Source: Actinomycetota bacterium (GTDB taxonomy: Bacteria; Actinomycetota; Rubrobacteria; Rubrobacterales; Rubrobacteraceae). Taken from it: 64,000 bases of DNA. The position numbers were made by a program, and so were the translations under genes. Below, piece after piece: positions 41,923 to 50,794 of this stretch. The stretch is taken from NCBI GenBank assembly GCA_902810695.1, contig CADDYV010000006.1:37415-101414 (forward strand), given 5' to 3'. Under the pieces are notes generated by a model, which did not search any database, was not told where the DNA came from, and was given only the letters and a program-made list of their open reading frames with translations. Positions within the stretch are counted from its first letter, which is position 1. Each line of letters starts with the position of its first letter.

Positions 41923-43008
41923 TTATTCTTGAATGCGCACCGGCTTGCCGGTTCGGGCTGACTCGTATGTGCCGAGGATTATCGCCAGGGCTTTTCGTCC
42001 TTCCTCGGCGTTGACCAGCGGTTCGCGGTCTTCGCGTATGGCTTCTATGAAGTCCTGGATCTGGTCGCGGTGCGCCATGGAGAGGCTGCCGGGGTCTGCG
42101 CCCGCGCCCGGACTCGATGTCGTTGCACCATACTCCTCCATTACTTTCTCCGCCTGGTTTCCGCTGCCACCGGCGCCGTAGTCAGCTCCGGCGTCTCCGT
42201 TGCTGGCGATGTGGAAGTAGTCGAGCTTGTCGTCGTCTATTACCGCCGAGCCGTGGTCGCCGTGCACCGTTATCCGGGCGGTGAGCCCCGGGTAGGCCGC
42301 TGTCGTCGCCACGATGTTGCCGATGGCTCCGCTGGCGAAGCGCAGGATGGCTACTGCGGTGTCTTCGACCTCGATCCTCTCATGGGCGAGCAAACCGGTG
42401 TACGCGGTAACCTCGACGACCGGGCCCATCAACCACTGCAACAGGTCAATGGAATGAATGGCCTGGTTGATCAAAACTCCCCCGCCGTCCAGCTCCCACG
42501 TGCCCCGCCAGCCGCCGGAGTCGTAGTAGGACTGGGATCTCCACCAGCGCACCTCCGCCGACCCCGACGTCAGACGACCGAACCGGCCGCTCTCTGCGGC
42601 GTCCCGTACCGCCTGCGTGGCCGGATCGAAGCGGTGCTGGCTTATGACCGCCACCTTTCTTCCTGTGGCGCGTTGCGCCGAGATTAGCTGGTCTGCCGCC
42701 TCGAGCGTTACGTCTATGGGCTTTTCTACTACCACGTCTTTGCCCGCCTCAAGCACCGCTACGGCATTCCTGGCGTGCATCCCGCTGGGAGTGCAGATGC
42801 AGACAACGTCGGGGGTTGCGCTCGATAGCAGATCGGATAGATCGTTGTACCAGCGGCAGCCGTACTCGCTGGCTAACTTCCTGGCCCGCTCGGGAACGAC
42901 ATCGGCGACCGCCACCACCTCCGCGTCATCAAGGCTGGTGATAGCCCGCGCGTGATGTGGACCGATAACCCCACATCCCAATATGCCAAAACGTAGCTTA
43001 TCGCCCAA
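41923..43008 (-). CDS. Gfo/Idh/MocA oxidoreductase
   Basis: This 361-residue protein has RFGILGCGVIGPHHARAI (NAD motif), VVEKPIDVTLEAADQL and a substrate domain with VLINQAIHSIDLLQWLMG. It is the second gene of the LacI-led uronate unit, followed by the TIM-barrel isomerase. TTG 43008 lies behind GGTAGGTT. The family includes glucose-fructose oxidoreductases and uronate/inositol dehydrogenases. A sugar-acid oxidoreductase function in galacturonate use is inferred from position. Confidence 0.88.
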   Translation of the reverse strand: MGDKLRFGILGCGVIGPHHARAITSLDDAEVVAVADVVPERARKLASEYGCRWYNDLSDLLSSATPDVVCICTPSGMHARNAVAVLEAGKDVVVEKPIDVTLEAADQLISAQRATGRKVAVISQHRFDPATQAVRDAAESGRFGRLTSGSAEVRWWRSQSYYDSGGWRGTWELDGGGVLINQAIHSIDLLQWLMGPVVEVTAYTGLLAHERIEVEDTAVAILRFASGAIGNIVATTAAYPGLTARITVHGDHGSAVIDDDKLDYFHIASNGDAGADYGAGGSGNQAEKVMEEYGATTSSPGAGADPGSLSMAHRDQIQDFIEAIREDREPLVNAEEGRKALAIILGTYESARTGKPVRIQE

Positions 43009-43167
43009 AACCTACCTGCCTTTCACTTGAAACTTCGTCGGATCCGCCGCACGGAGCAGTCGGGATCTGGTGTGAGAGAACCTGAAGGAGTACTACATCG
43101 AAACAGCGTTGAAGTTCGGAGGAACGGGGCGGGCCCGTATCGTGGTGCTGCGGATACCGCCGCAACT

Positions 43168-44217
43168 TCATCTCCCACCGTCGTTTGTTGCCTGACCGTG
43201 AGCATTGCGTGGTCTGGTCATGTGCGGCGCGCTCTCGCGCACGACCAGCTCGGGTTTGAGTATGGCTTCGGATGGTTCGTGGCGACCTTCGATGCGGTCG
43301 AGGAGCATCCGCGCCGCCGTTGCTCCGATCTCGTACTTCGATACGTGGATGGTGGTGAGTGAGGGTGAGATCAGACCGGCGATCATTATGTCGTCGCACC
43401 CTACTATCGAGACGTCGTCCGGGACGCTCAACCCCAACTCGGCGCAGGCCCTGAGCGCCCCGACTGCCACGAGGTCGTTGTAGCAGATCAAACCCTCAAC
43501 ATTCCCGCGCCCGGATAACAGGGAGAGTGCTGCCTCGTAGCCGCCTTCGTGGTCGGGGGCGCAGGGAACCATCAGCTCGGGCACGGGCCTGCGACCAGCC
43601 GCCGTAAGGGCCTGCTCGAAGCCTCTGGTGCGCTCTCTGGCGCTGTGAGACCTCGACGGCCCGGAGAGGAAGCCGATCACCTCGCGCCCGGCGCCCAGCA
43701 AGTGCTGAACCGCCTGCACGGTACCGGAAGCGTCATCCACGCAAACGCTTCCTGCCAGCTCCGGCGGCGCAGGCCGGTTGACCAGCACGACCGCCTGCTG
43801 TCGTCGTAGCCGCGGAAACAGTTGATCATCCGGCAGACGGGAACTGCAGATTATCGCCCCGTCCACCCTCTTGTCCTCCAGGGCGCTCAGGACCGCTTTT
43901 TCGCGTTCGGGGTCCTCGATGGTGTTGCACAAGAATATCTCGTAGCCTCGTTCCCGCAAAGTGTCCTCCGCCCCGCGTGCGATCTCCGGAAAAAAAGGAT
44001 TGGCGATGTCCGGCACGACCAGACCAACGGCGAGGGTCTTGTTCGTAGCCAGGCTCCGGGCCACGCCGCTGGGCCGGTAACCCAGGCGTTCGATCACCTC
44101 CATCACCAGCTCGCGGGTGGAGGGGCTGATCTCAGCCTTGTTGTTGATCACCCGCGAGACAGTCTGCGTCGAGACACCCGCCTCCCGCGCAACATCAGCA
44201 ATGGTAACCCTGTTCAC
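43168..44217 (-). CDS. LacI family regulator of the uronate/GH4 region
   Basis: The protein has about 349 residues. The HTH is VTIADVAREAGVSTQTVSRVINNKAEIS with hinge PSGVARSLATNKT; the ligand domain follows (VGLVVPDIANPFFPEIARGAE). I prefer GTG 44217 (MNRVTIADV-like start); GTG 44232 would add five residues. It is divergent from the GH4 gene and shares its promoter region with the operator at 44246-44263, so it probably represses GH4 and the genes downstream of itself. The ligand is likely a uronate or a product of the GH4 reaction. Confidence 0.92.
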   Translation of the reverse strand: MNRVTIADVAREAGVSTQTVSRVINNKAEISPSTRELVMEVIERLGYRPSGVARSLATNKTLAVGLVVPDIANPFFPEIARGAEDTLRERGYEIFLCNTIEDPEREKAVLSALEDKRVDGAIICSSRLPDDQLFPRLRRQQAVVLVNRPAPPELAGSVCVDDASGTVQAVQHLLGAGREVIGFLSGPSRSHSARERTRGFEQALTAAGRRPVPELMVPCAPDHEGGYEAALSLLSGRGNVEGLICYNDLVAVGALRACAELGLSVPDDVSIVGCDDIMIAGLISPSLTTIHVSKYEIGATAARMLLDRIEGRHEPSEAILKPELVVRESAPHMTRPRNAHGQATNDGGR

Positions 44218-44239
44218 CCTTCCCTCTCGCACTCCCCTT

Positions 44240-44295
44240 TTGATAACCGCTCACGTGAGCGGTAACATAATAGAAGAGGTTACCAAGTTCGTCAA
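44240..44295. promoter_or_regulatory. Divergent promoters with a perfect operator in the spacer
   Basis: Plus strand: TTGATA (44240-44245) and TAACAT (44263-44268) with a 17-bp spacer. That spacer is filled by the perfect palindrome ACCGCTCACGTGAGCGGT (44246-44263). Minus strand: TTGACG (44295-44290) and TATTAT (44272-44267), also 17 bp apart, placing the operator at its start site. One LacI dimer site could therefore block both the GH4 gene and the LacI unit. Confidence 0.75.
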
Positions 44296-44318
44296 CCTGG
44301 CTGGGAAGGAGAGGGAGC

Positions 44319-45677
44319 ATGGATGGCTGTGGTGGACCCAAGATAGCGTTCATTGGCGGGGGGAGTTACCAGTGGGGTCCCAAGCTGATCCTGGACATAG
44401 CTCTCAATGAGAACCTTCGGGGTGGATTGCTCACGCTGCATGACATCAACCGTGAAGCCCTCGAAGATATGTTCAGTTGGGCAGAGAAGGCGGTCGAGGC
44501 TGCCGGCTCCGATCTGAGGCTGGAGAAAGCAGCGCAACTGGAGCAGGCCCTCGAAGGGGCGGACTTCGTCATACTAAGCATCTCCACTGGCGGTTTAGAA
44601 GCCATGACTCATGATCTGGAGATACCGGCCCGCTACGGCGTGGTGCAGACTGTGGGAGATACCGTGGGTCCGGGGGGACTTTTCCGGGCCTTGCGGAACA
44701 TACCGGTGGTGGTAGGCATCGCCCGTGCTATGGAGGAGTGCTGTCCGGATGCACTGATGCTCAACCTGACCAACCCGATGACCGTGCTCACCAGGGCTGT
44801 GAACAAGGCAACTTCCGTGCGCTGCGTTGGCCTCTGCCACGAGCTCTTTAGCACGCTCGGGATGCTCTCTGAGATGTTCGAGGTGCCGGAAGAAGCTCTG
44901 AGCGTCAGGGTTGCGGGGATAAACCACTTCATCTGGGTTACGGGGGTGGCCGTTTACGGGCGAAACATCACCGAAGAGGCGTTCCGGCGGATCGCTGAGG
45001 GCGAGGCGCGCGGCATCGCGCTGGAGAAGGCCGGAGGAAACCCCGATCCTTTCATAAACACCTGGGGAATTCGCAGCGAGTTGTGCCGCCTCTACGGGTA
45101 TCTGCCTGCGGCGGGCGATAGGCACGTGTGTGAGTTTGTGCCAGGGTATCTCTATTATGAACGTGAGAGGGAACGGCTGGATCTGCGCCTAACCACAATA
45201 GACACCAGGCGCGAGCACCTGGCCGCCAACAGGGAGCGAGTGCGGCGCGTGATCAACGGCGAAGAACCTGTAGAAGTGGAGCGTTCGCGCGAGGAGATAT
45301 CCGACATCATAGCTTCCATATGGACTGGAGAAGATTCGATCAACATCGTCAACCTACCCAATAGAGGCCAGATCAGCGGTCTGCCTCGCGGAGCGGTGGT
45401 GGAGACCTATGGTGCGATCAACGGCCTTGGAGCTTGCGGCATAGCCTTCGGGGAGCTTCCTTCCGTCATAGCCGCCATGATCTACCCGCATGTTTTCAAC
45501 CAGGAGACGATCGTGCACGCTGGTTTAAGCGGAGACAAAGAGCTTGCCTTCCGGGCCTTTGCCAACGATCCCCTGATCGGGCACCATCCCGATAGCAGGA
45601 GCATGTTCGAGGAAATGTTCGAAGCCCATTCCGGCTACCTTACTCAGTTCAGGACAGCCGCCAGACCGAACGTATAA
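44319..45677 (+). CDS. GH4 glycosidase, CHE-type (alpha-galacturonidase-like)
   Basis: The protein has 452 residues. Family GH4 (NAD+ and Mn2+ dependent) is shown by KIAFIGGGSYQWGPKLI, LNLTNPMTVL, VAGINHFIW and the Cys motif CHEL (Cys about residue 171). In this family CHEV is reported for alpha-galacturonidases, CHSV for alpha-glucosidases/galactosidases, CHGF for alpha-glucuronidases and CN-P for phosphoglycosidases. CHEL is nearest to CHEV. The divergent unit holds uxaC and uxaE, which use exactly the product galacturonate. The ATG follows GAAGGAGAGGGAG. The motif-to-substrate rule is from memory, so specificity is probable rather than proven. Confidence 0.87.
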   Translation: MDGCGGPKIAFIGGGSYQWGPKLILDIALNENLRGGLLTLHDINREALEDMFSWAEKAVEAAGSDLRLEKAAQLEQALEGADFVILSISTGGLEAMTHDLEIPARYGVVQTVGDTVGPGGLFRALRNIPVVVGIARAMEECCPDALMLNLTNPMTVLTRAVNKATSVRCVGLCHELFSTLGMLSEMFEVPEEALSVRVAGINHFIWVTGVAVYGRNITEEAFRRIAEGEARGIALEKAGGNPDPFINTWGIRSELCRLYGYLPAAGDRHVCEFVPGYLYYERERERLDLRLTTIDTRREHLAANRERVRRVINGEEPVEVERSREEISDIIASIWTGEDSINIVNLPNRGQISGLPRGAVVETYGAINGLGACGIAFGELPSVIAAMIYPHVFNQETIVHAGLSGDKELAFRAFANDPLIGHHPDSRSMFEEMFEAHSGYLTQFRTAARPNV

Positions 45678-45872
45678 GCTCTCGTAGACCCCGAAGCGAT
45701 CGCAGGGATATCTCTACTTTATCTACCATTGCATGATCTGGTGCGAACCAAAAATCTCAAATGGTATAGTAGCCCGTTGATGGTGTGCCCGCGATCCGGG
45801 GTCGCCGCCGTAATGACATATGACCTGGCAGACTTTGGTGATGAGAGCAATTATCAGGGGCAAGGAACTGTC

Positions 45873-46925
45873 ATGAAAGTGCCCATCCCGTGCAGCCGTA
45901 CCTTGCGGTCAGTCCGCGTGATGCTTCTCGCCGTGCTGCTCACCGCAGCCGGTTGCGCCACCACCCACACTGCCGCCACTCCGGCGGGCACCACTCACCG
46001 TGAGCGAGTTTCACACGGCGTCCACCACAAGCCTTCGCAATCTGCCCACCGTAAGCATCATAAACGAAGCTCTCTCACCGGAATACTGCGGGCTTCCTAT
46101 GCCACCACCCGGCGCTCTCACAGCGCGAGGGTTTCGGTCTCCGATTACTACTCGGCGAGGGTAGGAGGCAAGCCGGTCTCCCGCCGCATCTCGGCGTCTG
46201 GTGTGATCGACTGGGAGAATCACGAGGCGAGTCTCGCCTTTGATAACCCCAGGATGGGGGTCCTGCAGGAGCGAGTCATCGGCGGCTCGATCTACGAGAA
46301 AGTTCCCAAGAAAGCTATAGAGGACATGCGCAATCCGAGTACCAGGCGCTGGCAGGAAATAGATTTGGGCCATTTGGCGAAAGAGCAGTTTGGTACGAGT
46401 GCTCCTTCGGTGAAGGACCCTTTGATGCAGGGCGGTCAGAGTCCTTTTTCGGGGCTGGACTACCTCAGAGGCGTCTCGACCCCGGTTGAGAAGGTTGGCA
46501 CGCAGAAGGTGCGCGGGGTTAGGACTACCCATTACAGGATGATGGCGGCTCTTCTGAAGGTCGAGGCGAATGAGCCGCCCAGGCTCAAGCAATCTATGTC
46601 CACGGCGAGATCCAGCCTGCGCTCTCCGGGCAAGGTACCCGTGGAAGTATGGTTGGACAAGAAGGGTAGGGTCAGGCGCGAGAAGATTACCTTCAAAGTT
46701 CCCCAGGCTCCGCAACCAGGGGCGAAGTCATCTGGAAGCGCCCCACCCGCTCCCGAGGTCACCGACGTCAAGAATACCGTGGTAGAGGATTTCTACGACT
46801 TTGGAACGTCGGTGAGGGTGGCTCCGCCGCCAAAAGACCAGATCCAAAACCTCACCCCGATCATATCCCGCCACAAAGCTCTCGCTCCGGCCGGGATGCA
46901 CCCATCTAGCCGAACAACCCGGTAA
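45873..46925 (+). CDS. Lipoprotein with possible LppX/LprAFG-like domain
   Basis: The protein has 350 residues. A signal peptide ends LLTAAGC (Cys about residue 28); a Thr/His-rich linker follows, then a beta-rich domain (IDWENHEASLAFDNP, GSIYEKVP, VEVWLDKKGRVRREKITFKVP). The antiparallel pattern reminds me of the mycobacterial LppX/LprG fold that carries lipids or glycolipids, but I see no decisive motif. ATG 45873 has AAGGA upstream; the frame is open to 45729. It stands alone between the GH4 gene and the DAO gene. Function unknown. Confidence 0.75.
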   Translation: MKVPIPCSRTLRSVRVMLLAVLLTAAGCATTHTAATPAGTTHRERVSHGVHHKPSQSAHRKHHKRSSLTGILRASYATTRRSHSARVSVSDYYSARVGGKPVSRRISASGVIDWENHEASLAFDNPRMGVLQERVIGGSIYEKVPKKAIEDMRNPSTRRWQEIDLGHLAKEQFGTSAPSVKDPLMQGGQSPFSGLDYLRGVSTPVEKVGTQKVRGVRTTHYRMMAALLKVEANEPPRLKQSMSTARSSLRSPGKVPVEVWLDKKGRVRREKITFKVPQAPQPGAKSSGSAPPAPEVTDVKNTVVEDFYDFGTSVRVAPPPKDQIQNLTPIISRHKALAPAGMHPSSRTTR

Positions 46926-46953
46926 GCCGACATAGACGCAGGATCAAAGTGGA

Positions 46954-48075
46954 TCAGAATCGGTCTGGAGCGAACACCCTCATCTCAGCCGAAACCGCCT
47001 TTCCGAGTAGCAGGTCCGCCACCATCGCTCCGGAATACGGCCCGAGCTGGAGACCGGACGCTCCGTGCCCGGTAGCGATGTAGACGTTTTGCACGCCGGG
47101 AATCCGTCCCAGGATGGGCAGACCATCAGAGCTGAGCGGCCGCAAGCCAACGCGTAACTCGTGTAAGGTACCGTTTGCCAGCCCGGGTGCCACCCGCAAT
47201 GCCTCGCTCACGATTTCATGTACGCCCCCCATCGTGATCCGGGGGTCATAGCCGGCTCCGCTCTCTCTGGTTGCGCCGGCCACGATCCGGTTTTCCGGGA
47301 AAGCGAGGATATAGTGAGCACTGAATCCCAGAACTATGGGCCAGCGGCTCGTATTCGCTTTCGGCATGGTTAGATGCAGGATTTGTCCCCGTTGCGGGGA
47401 TACGGGCACATTTATATCCAACGGTTCGCACAGGATGTTTGACCACGCGCCTGCGGCGAGAAGTACCGCATCCGCGGGAATGTTACGCTCGCCGACCCTG
47501 ACGCCTACCACGCGATCATCCCGCCGTATCAGGCTCGCAGTACCGTGTAGCATGCTGGCTCCGCGTCTCTGCGCGGCTCTCTGCAGGGCGTCGCGCAAGA
47601 GCCGCCCGTCTACACGCGCGGCCTCCGGTAAATAGATGGCTTCCCTGATGTCTGCGAGCGGCGGGAAGAGCTTTCGCGCCTCCGAAGCATTCAGCCGGGA
47701 AACCTCACCGATATTCTTGAAGCCAGCGGCCCGTCCCGCCTCGACCGAGCGCAGCACCGCAGGCAGGCGTCTCTCTTCCTCGTCGTTGGTAGCGATGAAC
47801 AGGGCCCCGACGGTTTCGTAGCCGGTTTGCGTCTCGCCATCGTCAGCCAGCAGGCCGAGTAATGCCGGATAGTAGTCCAGCGCCTTGCGCGCCAACGTGT
47901 AAGCGGCGGATCCCGGTTCGAACCCAGTCCCCGGGGAAATGATCCCAGCCCCCGCCGCCGTCGCCTGACCAGCGTCGGTTTGGTCGATCAGGGTTACCCT
48001 CAGCCCGTTACGCGCTAACTGGTAGGTAGCACTGGCCCCCACCACCCCACCGCCCACAACTATCACGTCGGTCAT
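46954..48075 (-). CDS. FAD-dependent DAO family oxidoreductase
   Basis: This 373-residue protein has the FAD motif DVIVVGGGVVGASATYQLARNG at its N-terminus and a C-terminal ATGHGASGLQLGPYSG block, typical of DAO proteins (glycine oxidase, sarcosine oxidase, D-amino-acid dehydrogenase). It oxidises an amine or amino acid; which one cannot be read. ATG 48075 has AAGGAGG upstream. It is divergent from the ROK regulator of the amino-sugar operon, so it may share control with it. Confidence 0.87.
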   Translation of the reverse strand: MTDVIVVGGGVVGASATYQLARNGLRVTLIDQTDAGQATAAGAGIISPGTGFEPGSAAYTLARKALDYYPALLGLLADDGETQTGYETVGALFIATNDEEERRLPAVLRSVEAGRAAGFKNIGEVSRLNASEARKLFPPLADIREAIYLPEAARVDGRLLRDALQRAAQRRGASMLHGTASLIRRDDRVVGVRVGERNIPADAVLLAAGAWSNILCEPLDINVPVSPQRGQILHLTMPKANTSRWPIVLGFSAHYILAFPENRIVAGATRESGAGYDPRITMGGVHEIVSEALRVAPGLANGTLHELRVGLRPLSSDGLPILGRIPGVQNVYIATGHGASGLQLGPYSGAMVADLLLGKAVSAEMRVFAPDRF

Positions 48076-48130
48076 GCAACCTCCTTCCTTCTTGCACTGC
48101 CCCAGTGGCGTAAATATCAGACTACAGATC

Positions 48131-48182
48131 TTGACATCAATCCCGCGAACCTTCTATTATTTAAAATAGTTAATTAATTAAA
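48131..48182 (+). promoter_or_regulatory. Promoter and AT-rich inverted repeats of the amino-sugar operon
   Basis: TTGACA (48131-48136) and TATTAT (48155-48160) are 18 bp apart. Around and after the -10 lie CTATT-N6-AATAG (48154-48169) and TTAATTAATTAA (48170-48181), both symmetric and AT-rich, as expected for NagC/XylR-type ROK operators. The ROK start is 12 bp downstream. Confidence 0.65.
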
Positions 48183-48193
48183 GGGGTAGGGCT

Positions 48194-49369
48194 TTGAATC
48201 GTCTGGCGGGCAATCCGCAGCTTCTGCGTGATATCAACGCCACAACCCTCTTGTGCTACATAAGGGAATGCGGCCCGGTATCGAGGCCCGCGCTGGCCAG
48301 GATTTCGGGGCTCAGTCTGCCGACGGTCAATGCTCGGGTGCAGAAGTTGTTGGAAGCACGCTACGTGAGGGAGGCGGGCCGCACCGAGTCCCACGGGGGG
48401 CGCCCGGCCACGCTTCTGGAGTTCAACGCCGAGTTCGGGTACGTGGTCGGGGTAGACGTAGGCGGGGGTCAGGTGTCTGTAGCCCTCGCGAATCTGACGG
48501 GAGACTTCCTCGCCTTCGAGCAATATCCCCTGGCGGAATATACGGATGGAGAGAGCGTACTGGAAGCCACGTGGAAGACTGTCGAGGAGCTACTCGCCGC
48601 GCACGGTATGGGGCTGGATAAGATCATGGCAGTAGGACTCTCCACGCCGGGACTCGTTGACCCCGCCAGCAGCGAGGTCTCTTGCGTGCCCAATATTCCC
48701 GGCTGGTCGGAATTGCAACCCGCAAGGCGGCTTGAGGATCTGACCGGCAAGCCGGTCGTGATCGAGAATAACGTAAACGCCGCGATGCAGGGAGAGAGGT
48801 GGAAGGGATCTGCCCAGGGGGTAAGAAACGCCGTGTTCGTTACCCTTGACAGGGGGGTGGGCGCTGGCGTACTGGTTGACGGCAGGCTATACCGGGGGCA
48901 TCGAGGAGCCGCAGGGGAGATCGGCTATTTGCGGGACTTCTACGACGACGAATCTCTGGACGGATTGTTCGGCCCCTTCGAGCGTCAGGCTTCGGGCCTG
49001 GCGATCATCAGGCGCTATTGCGAGAGCGCGAACGTGCAGGATAAGGAAGTCACCGTCGAGGACGTCTTCAGTGCGGCGGTGTCAGACGATGAGATTGCGC
49101 GGCGGGTAGTGGAGGAATCAACATCGCTTATCGGGGGAGGTCTGGTCAACCTGTGCGCGGTGCTCGCGCCGGAACTGGTGATACTGGGGGGCAAGGCGGC
49201 ATCCGCCGGTAGGGCGCTGGTAGATCCCCTTCACCAGCGATTAAGGCGAGCATTGCCGATTCCGGTTCGTCTCTGCATCTCGGAACTCGGGGATCAGGCG
49301 CCGGTACTGGGAGTAATTCGGCTGGCCCTGGAGGTGGTCAACGAGAAAGAATTTACTTTTGGTTCATGA
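48194..49369 (+). CDS. ROK family regulator (NagC/XylR type)
   Basis: This 391-residue protein has an N-terminal winged helix (about 15-75; GPVSRPALARISGLSLPTVNARVQKL) and a ROK ATPase-like domain (GVDVGGGQVSVALANLTGD; VVIENNVNAAMQGERW; DRGVGAGVLVDGRLYRG). The zinc-binding CxCGxxGC of most ROK proteins is absent; the segment reads GAAGEIGYLRDFYDDES. TTG 48194 follows AAGGGG. It heads the amino-sugar operon and has symmetric AT-rich sites in its promoter. A sugar phosphate such as GlcNAc-6-P would be the usual inducer. Confidence 0.9.
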   Translation: MNRLAGNPQLLRDINATTLLCYIRECGPVSRPALARISGLSLPTVNARVQKLLEARYVREAGRTESHGGRPATLLEFNAEFGYVVGVDVGGGQVSVALANLTGDFLAFEQYPLAEYTDGESVLEATWKTVEELLAAHGMGLDKIMAVGLSTPGLVDPASSEVSCVPNIPGWSELQPARRLEDLTGKPVVIENNVNAAMQGERWKGSAQGVRNAVFVTLDRGVGAGVLVDGRLYRGHRGAAGEIGYLRDFYDDESLDGLFGPFERQASGLAIIRRYCESANVQDKEVTVEDVFSAAVSDDEIARRVVEESTSLIGGGLVNLCAVLAPELVILGGKAASAGRALVDPLHQRLRRALPIPVRLCISELGDQAPVLGVIRLALEVVNEKEFTFGS

Positions 49370-49409
49370 AGGAGAGTTGATAAACCCTGGCGGAAAGGAG
49401 GAGTCAGGC

Positions 49410-50735
49410 ATGAGTTCGGCGGGAGAGAAGTACAGGAGATTCAGCCGCCGCGAGTTCATGGGACTCGCGGCGGGCGGTGCGGGCCTGCTATTGCTCGGGG
49501 GATGCGGAGGTTCGCAAGGACAGGGTGGGGGATCGCAGACCATCGTCTGTTCCCTCGGGCCGGATACAACCGGGGCCCGGCAGAAGCAGATAGCCCAGTT
49601 CAACCAGAAGTACAAGGGCAAGTACAAGGTGAAGAGCCGGATCATGCCCTCCGATGTCACCCAGCAGTTGCAGCAGTACCGCACCGACTTTCAGGCCAAC
49701 AGCTCGATCCCCGACATGATCCAGGGGGACTGCACGTGGCCCGCAGAGCTTGCGAGCAACGGTTGGATCATAGACCTCTCCGACCGCTTCACCAAGAGCA
49801 TGCGCGCCAAGTTCTTGCCAAGCACCCTGACCTCCGACCAGTACTCTGGCAAGATCTGGGGCGTTCCCTACTGGCACGATTCGGGCATGCTCTACTACCG
49901 CAAGGACCTACTGGAGAAGAGCGGGTTCAGCGGGCCGCCCAAGACCTGGGATCAGCTGAAGGAGATGGCCAAGAAAGTCAAGAGTGATTCGGGCACCAAG
50001 TATGGCTTCGTGTTCCAGGGCGCCAATTACGAAGGCGGCGTGTGCAACGCGCTGGAATACATCTGGTCGGCTGGCGGCGATGTCCTGGACCCCAGCGACC
50101 CTCGCAAGGTGGTCATAGACAGTCCGGAAGCCGTCAAGGGATTGCAGATGGAACGCAGCATGGTAGACGAGGGCATCACGCCTCAGTCTGTGGCGGCCTG
50201 GGAGGAGAACGAGTCGCAAGCTCCATTCCTCCACGGTGACGCGGTGTTCATGCGCCAGTGGTCCTACGTGTACGCGCTGCTCAGCGACCCCTCGCAGTCC
50301 AAGATAAAGCCGGAGCAGGTGGGCATAACCTTTATCCCCTCCTTCTCGGAGAAGGAGCCGGGCTTCGGGTGCGTCGGAGACCAGAGCTTTTATATCAGCG
50401 CGGCCTCCCAGTCCCAGGATATCGCCTGGAAGCTCATCGAGTTCCTCTCCGAACCCAAAGAACAGAAACTGGCTGCGATCCAGGGCGGTTACCTGCCCAC
50501 CCTCAAGAGCCTCTACAACGACCAGGAAGTTTTGAAGAAGGTTCCGGTTATGGGCGTGGCCAAAGAGCCCCTGGCGCGCAACAAGCCGAGGCCGGTCTCG
50601 CCTTACTATTCTGATCTGTCGCTGAAGCTGCAGGCGCAGTTCAACAACTCTCTGAAGGGCACCGTCTCACCCGAGCAGGCGGCGAAGACCCTGCAGGGCC
50701 AGATCTCGCAGATAATCAAGAAGGCGAGCGCGTGA
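49410..50735 (+). CDS. Sugar ABC transporter substrate-binding protein (Tat lipoprotein)
   Basis: The protein has 441 residues. RRFSRREFMGLAAGGAGLLLLGGC is a twin-arginine plus lipobox signal (given here as RRFSRREFMG and LLGGC; Cys about residue 34). The remainder is a family-1 oligosaccharide binding protein (QTIVCSLGPDTTGA; GVPYWHDSGMLYYRKDLLEKSG; GDQSFYISAASQSQDIAWKLIEF). ATG 49410 has AAAGGAGGAG upstream. It feeds the two permeases downstream; the sugar is likely an amino sugar or a beta-linked oligosaccharide. Confidence 0.9.
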   Translation: MSSAGEKYRRFSRREFMGLAAGGAGLLLLGGCGGSQGQGGGSQTIVCSLGPDTTGARQKQIAQFNQKYKGKYKVKSRIMPSDVTQQLQQYRTDFQANSSIPDMIQGDCTWPAELASNGWIIDLSDRFTKSMRAKFLPSTLTSDQYSGKIWGVPYWHDSGMLYYRKDLLEKSGFSGPPKTWDQLKEMAKKVKSDSGTKYGFVFQGANYEGGVCNALEYIWSAGGDVLDPSDPRKVVIDSPEAVKGLQMERSMVDEGITPQSVAAWEENESQAPFLHGDAVFMRQWSYVYALLSDPSQSKIKPEQVGITFIPSFSEKEPGFGCVGDQSFYISAASQSQDIAWKLIEFLSEPKEQKLAAIQGGYLPTLKSLYNDQEVLKKVPVMGVAKEPLARNKPRPVSPYYSDLSLKLQAQFNNSLKGTVSPEQAAKTLQGQISQIIKKASA

Positions 50736-50794
50736 GATCCGGCACAGTCCTGCGGGATCAAACTCCACTGTCCCACAGATAACGGAGGCTAGGG

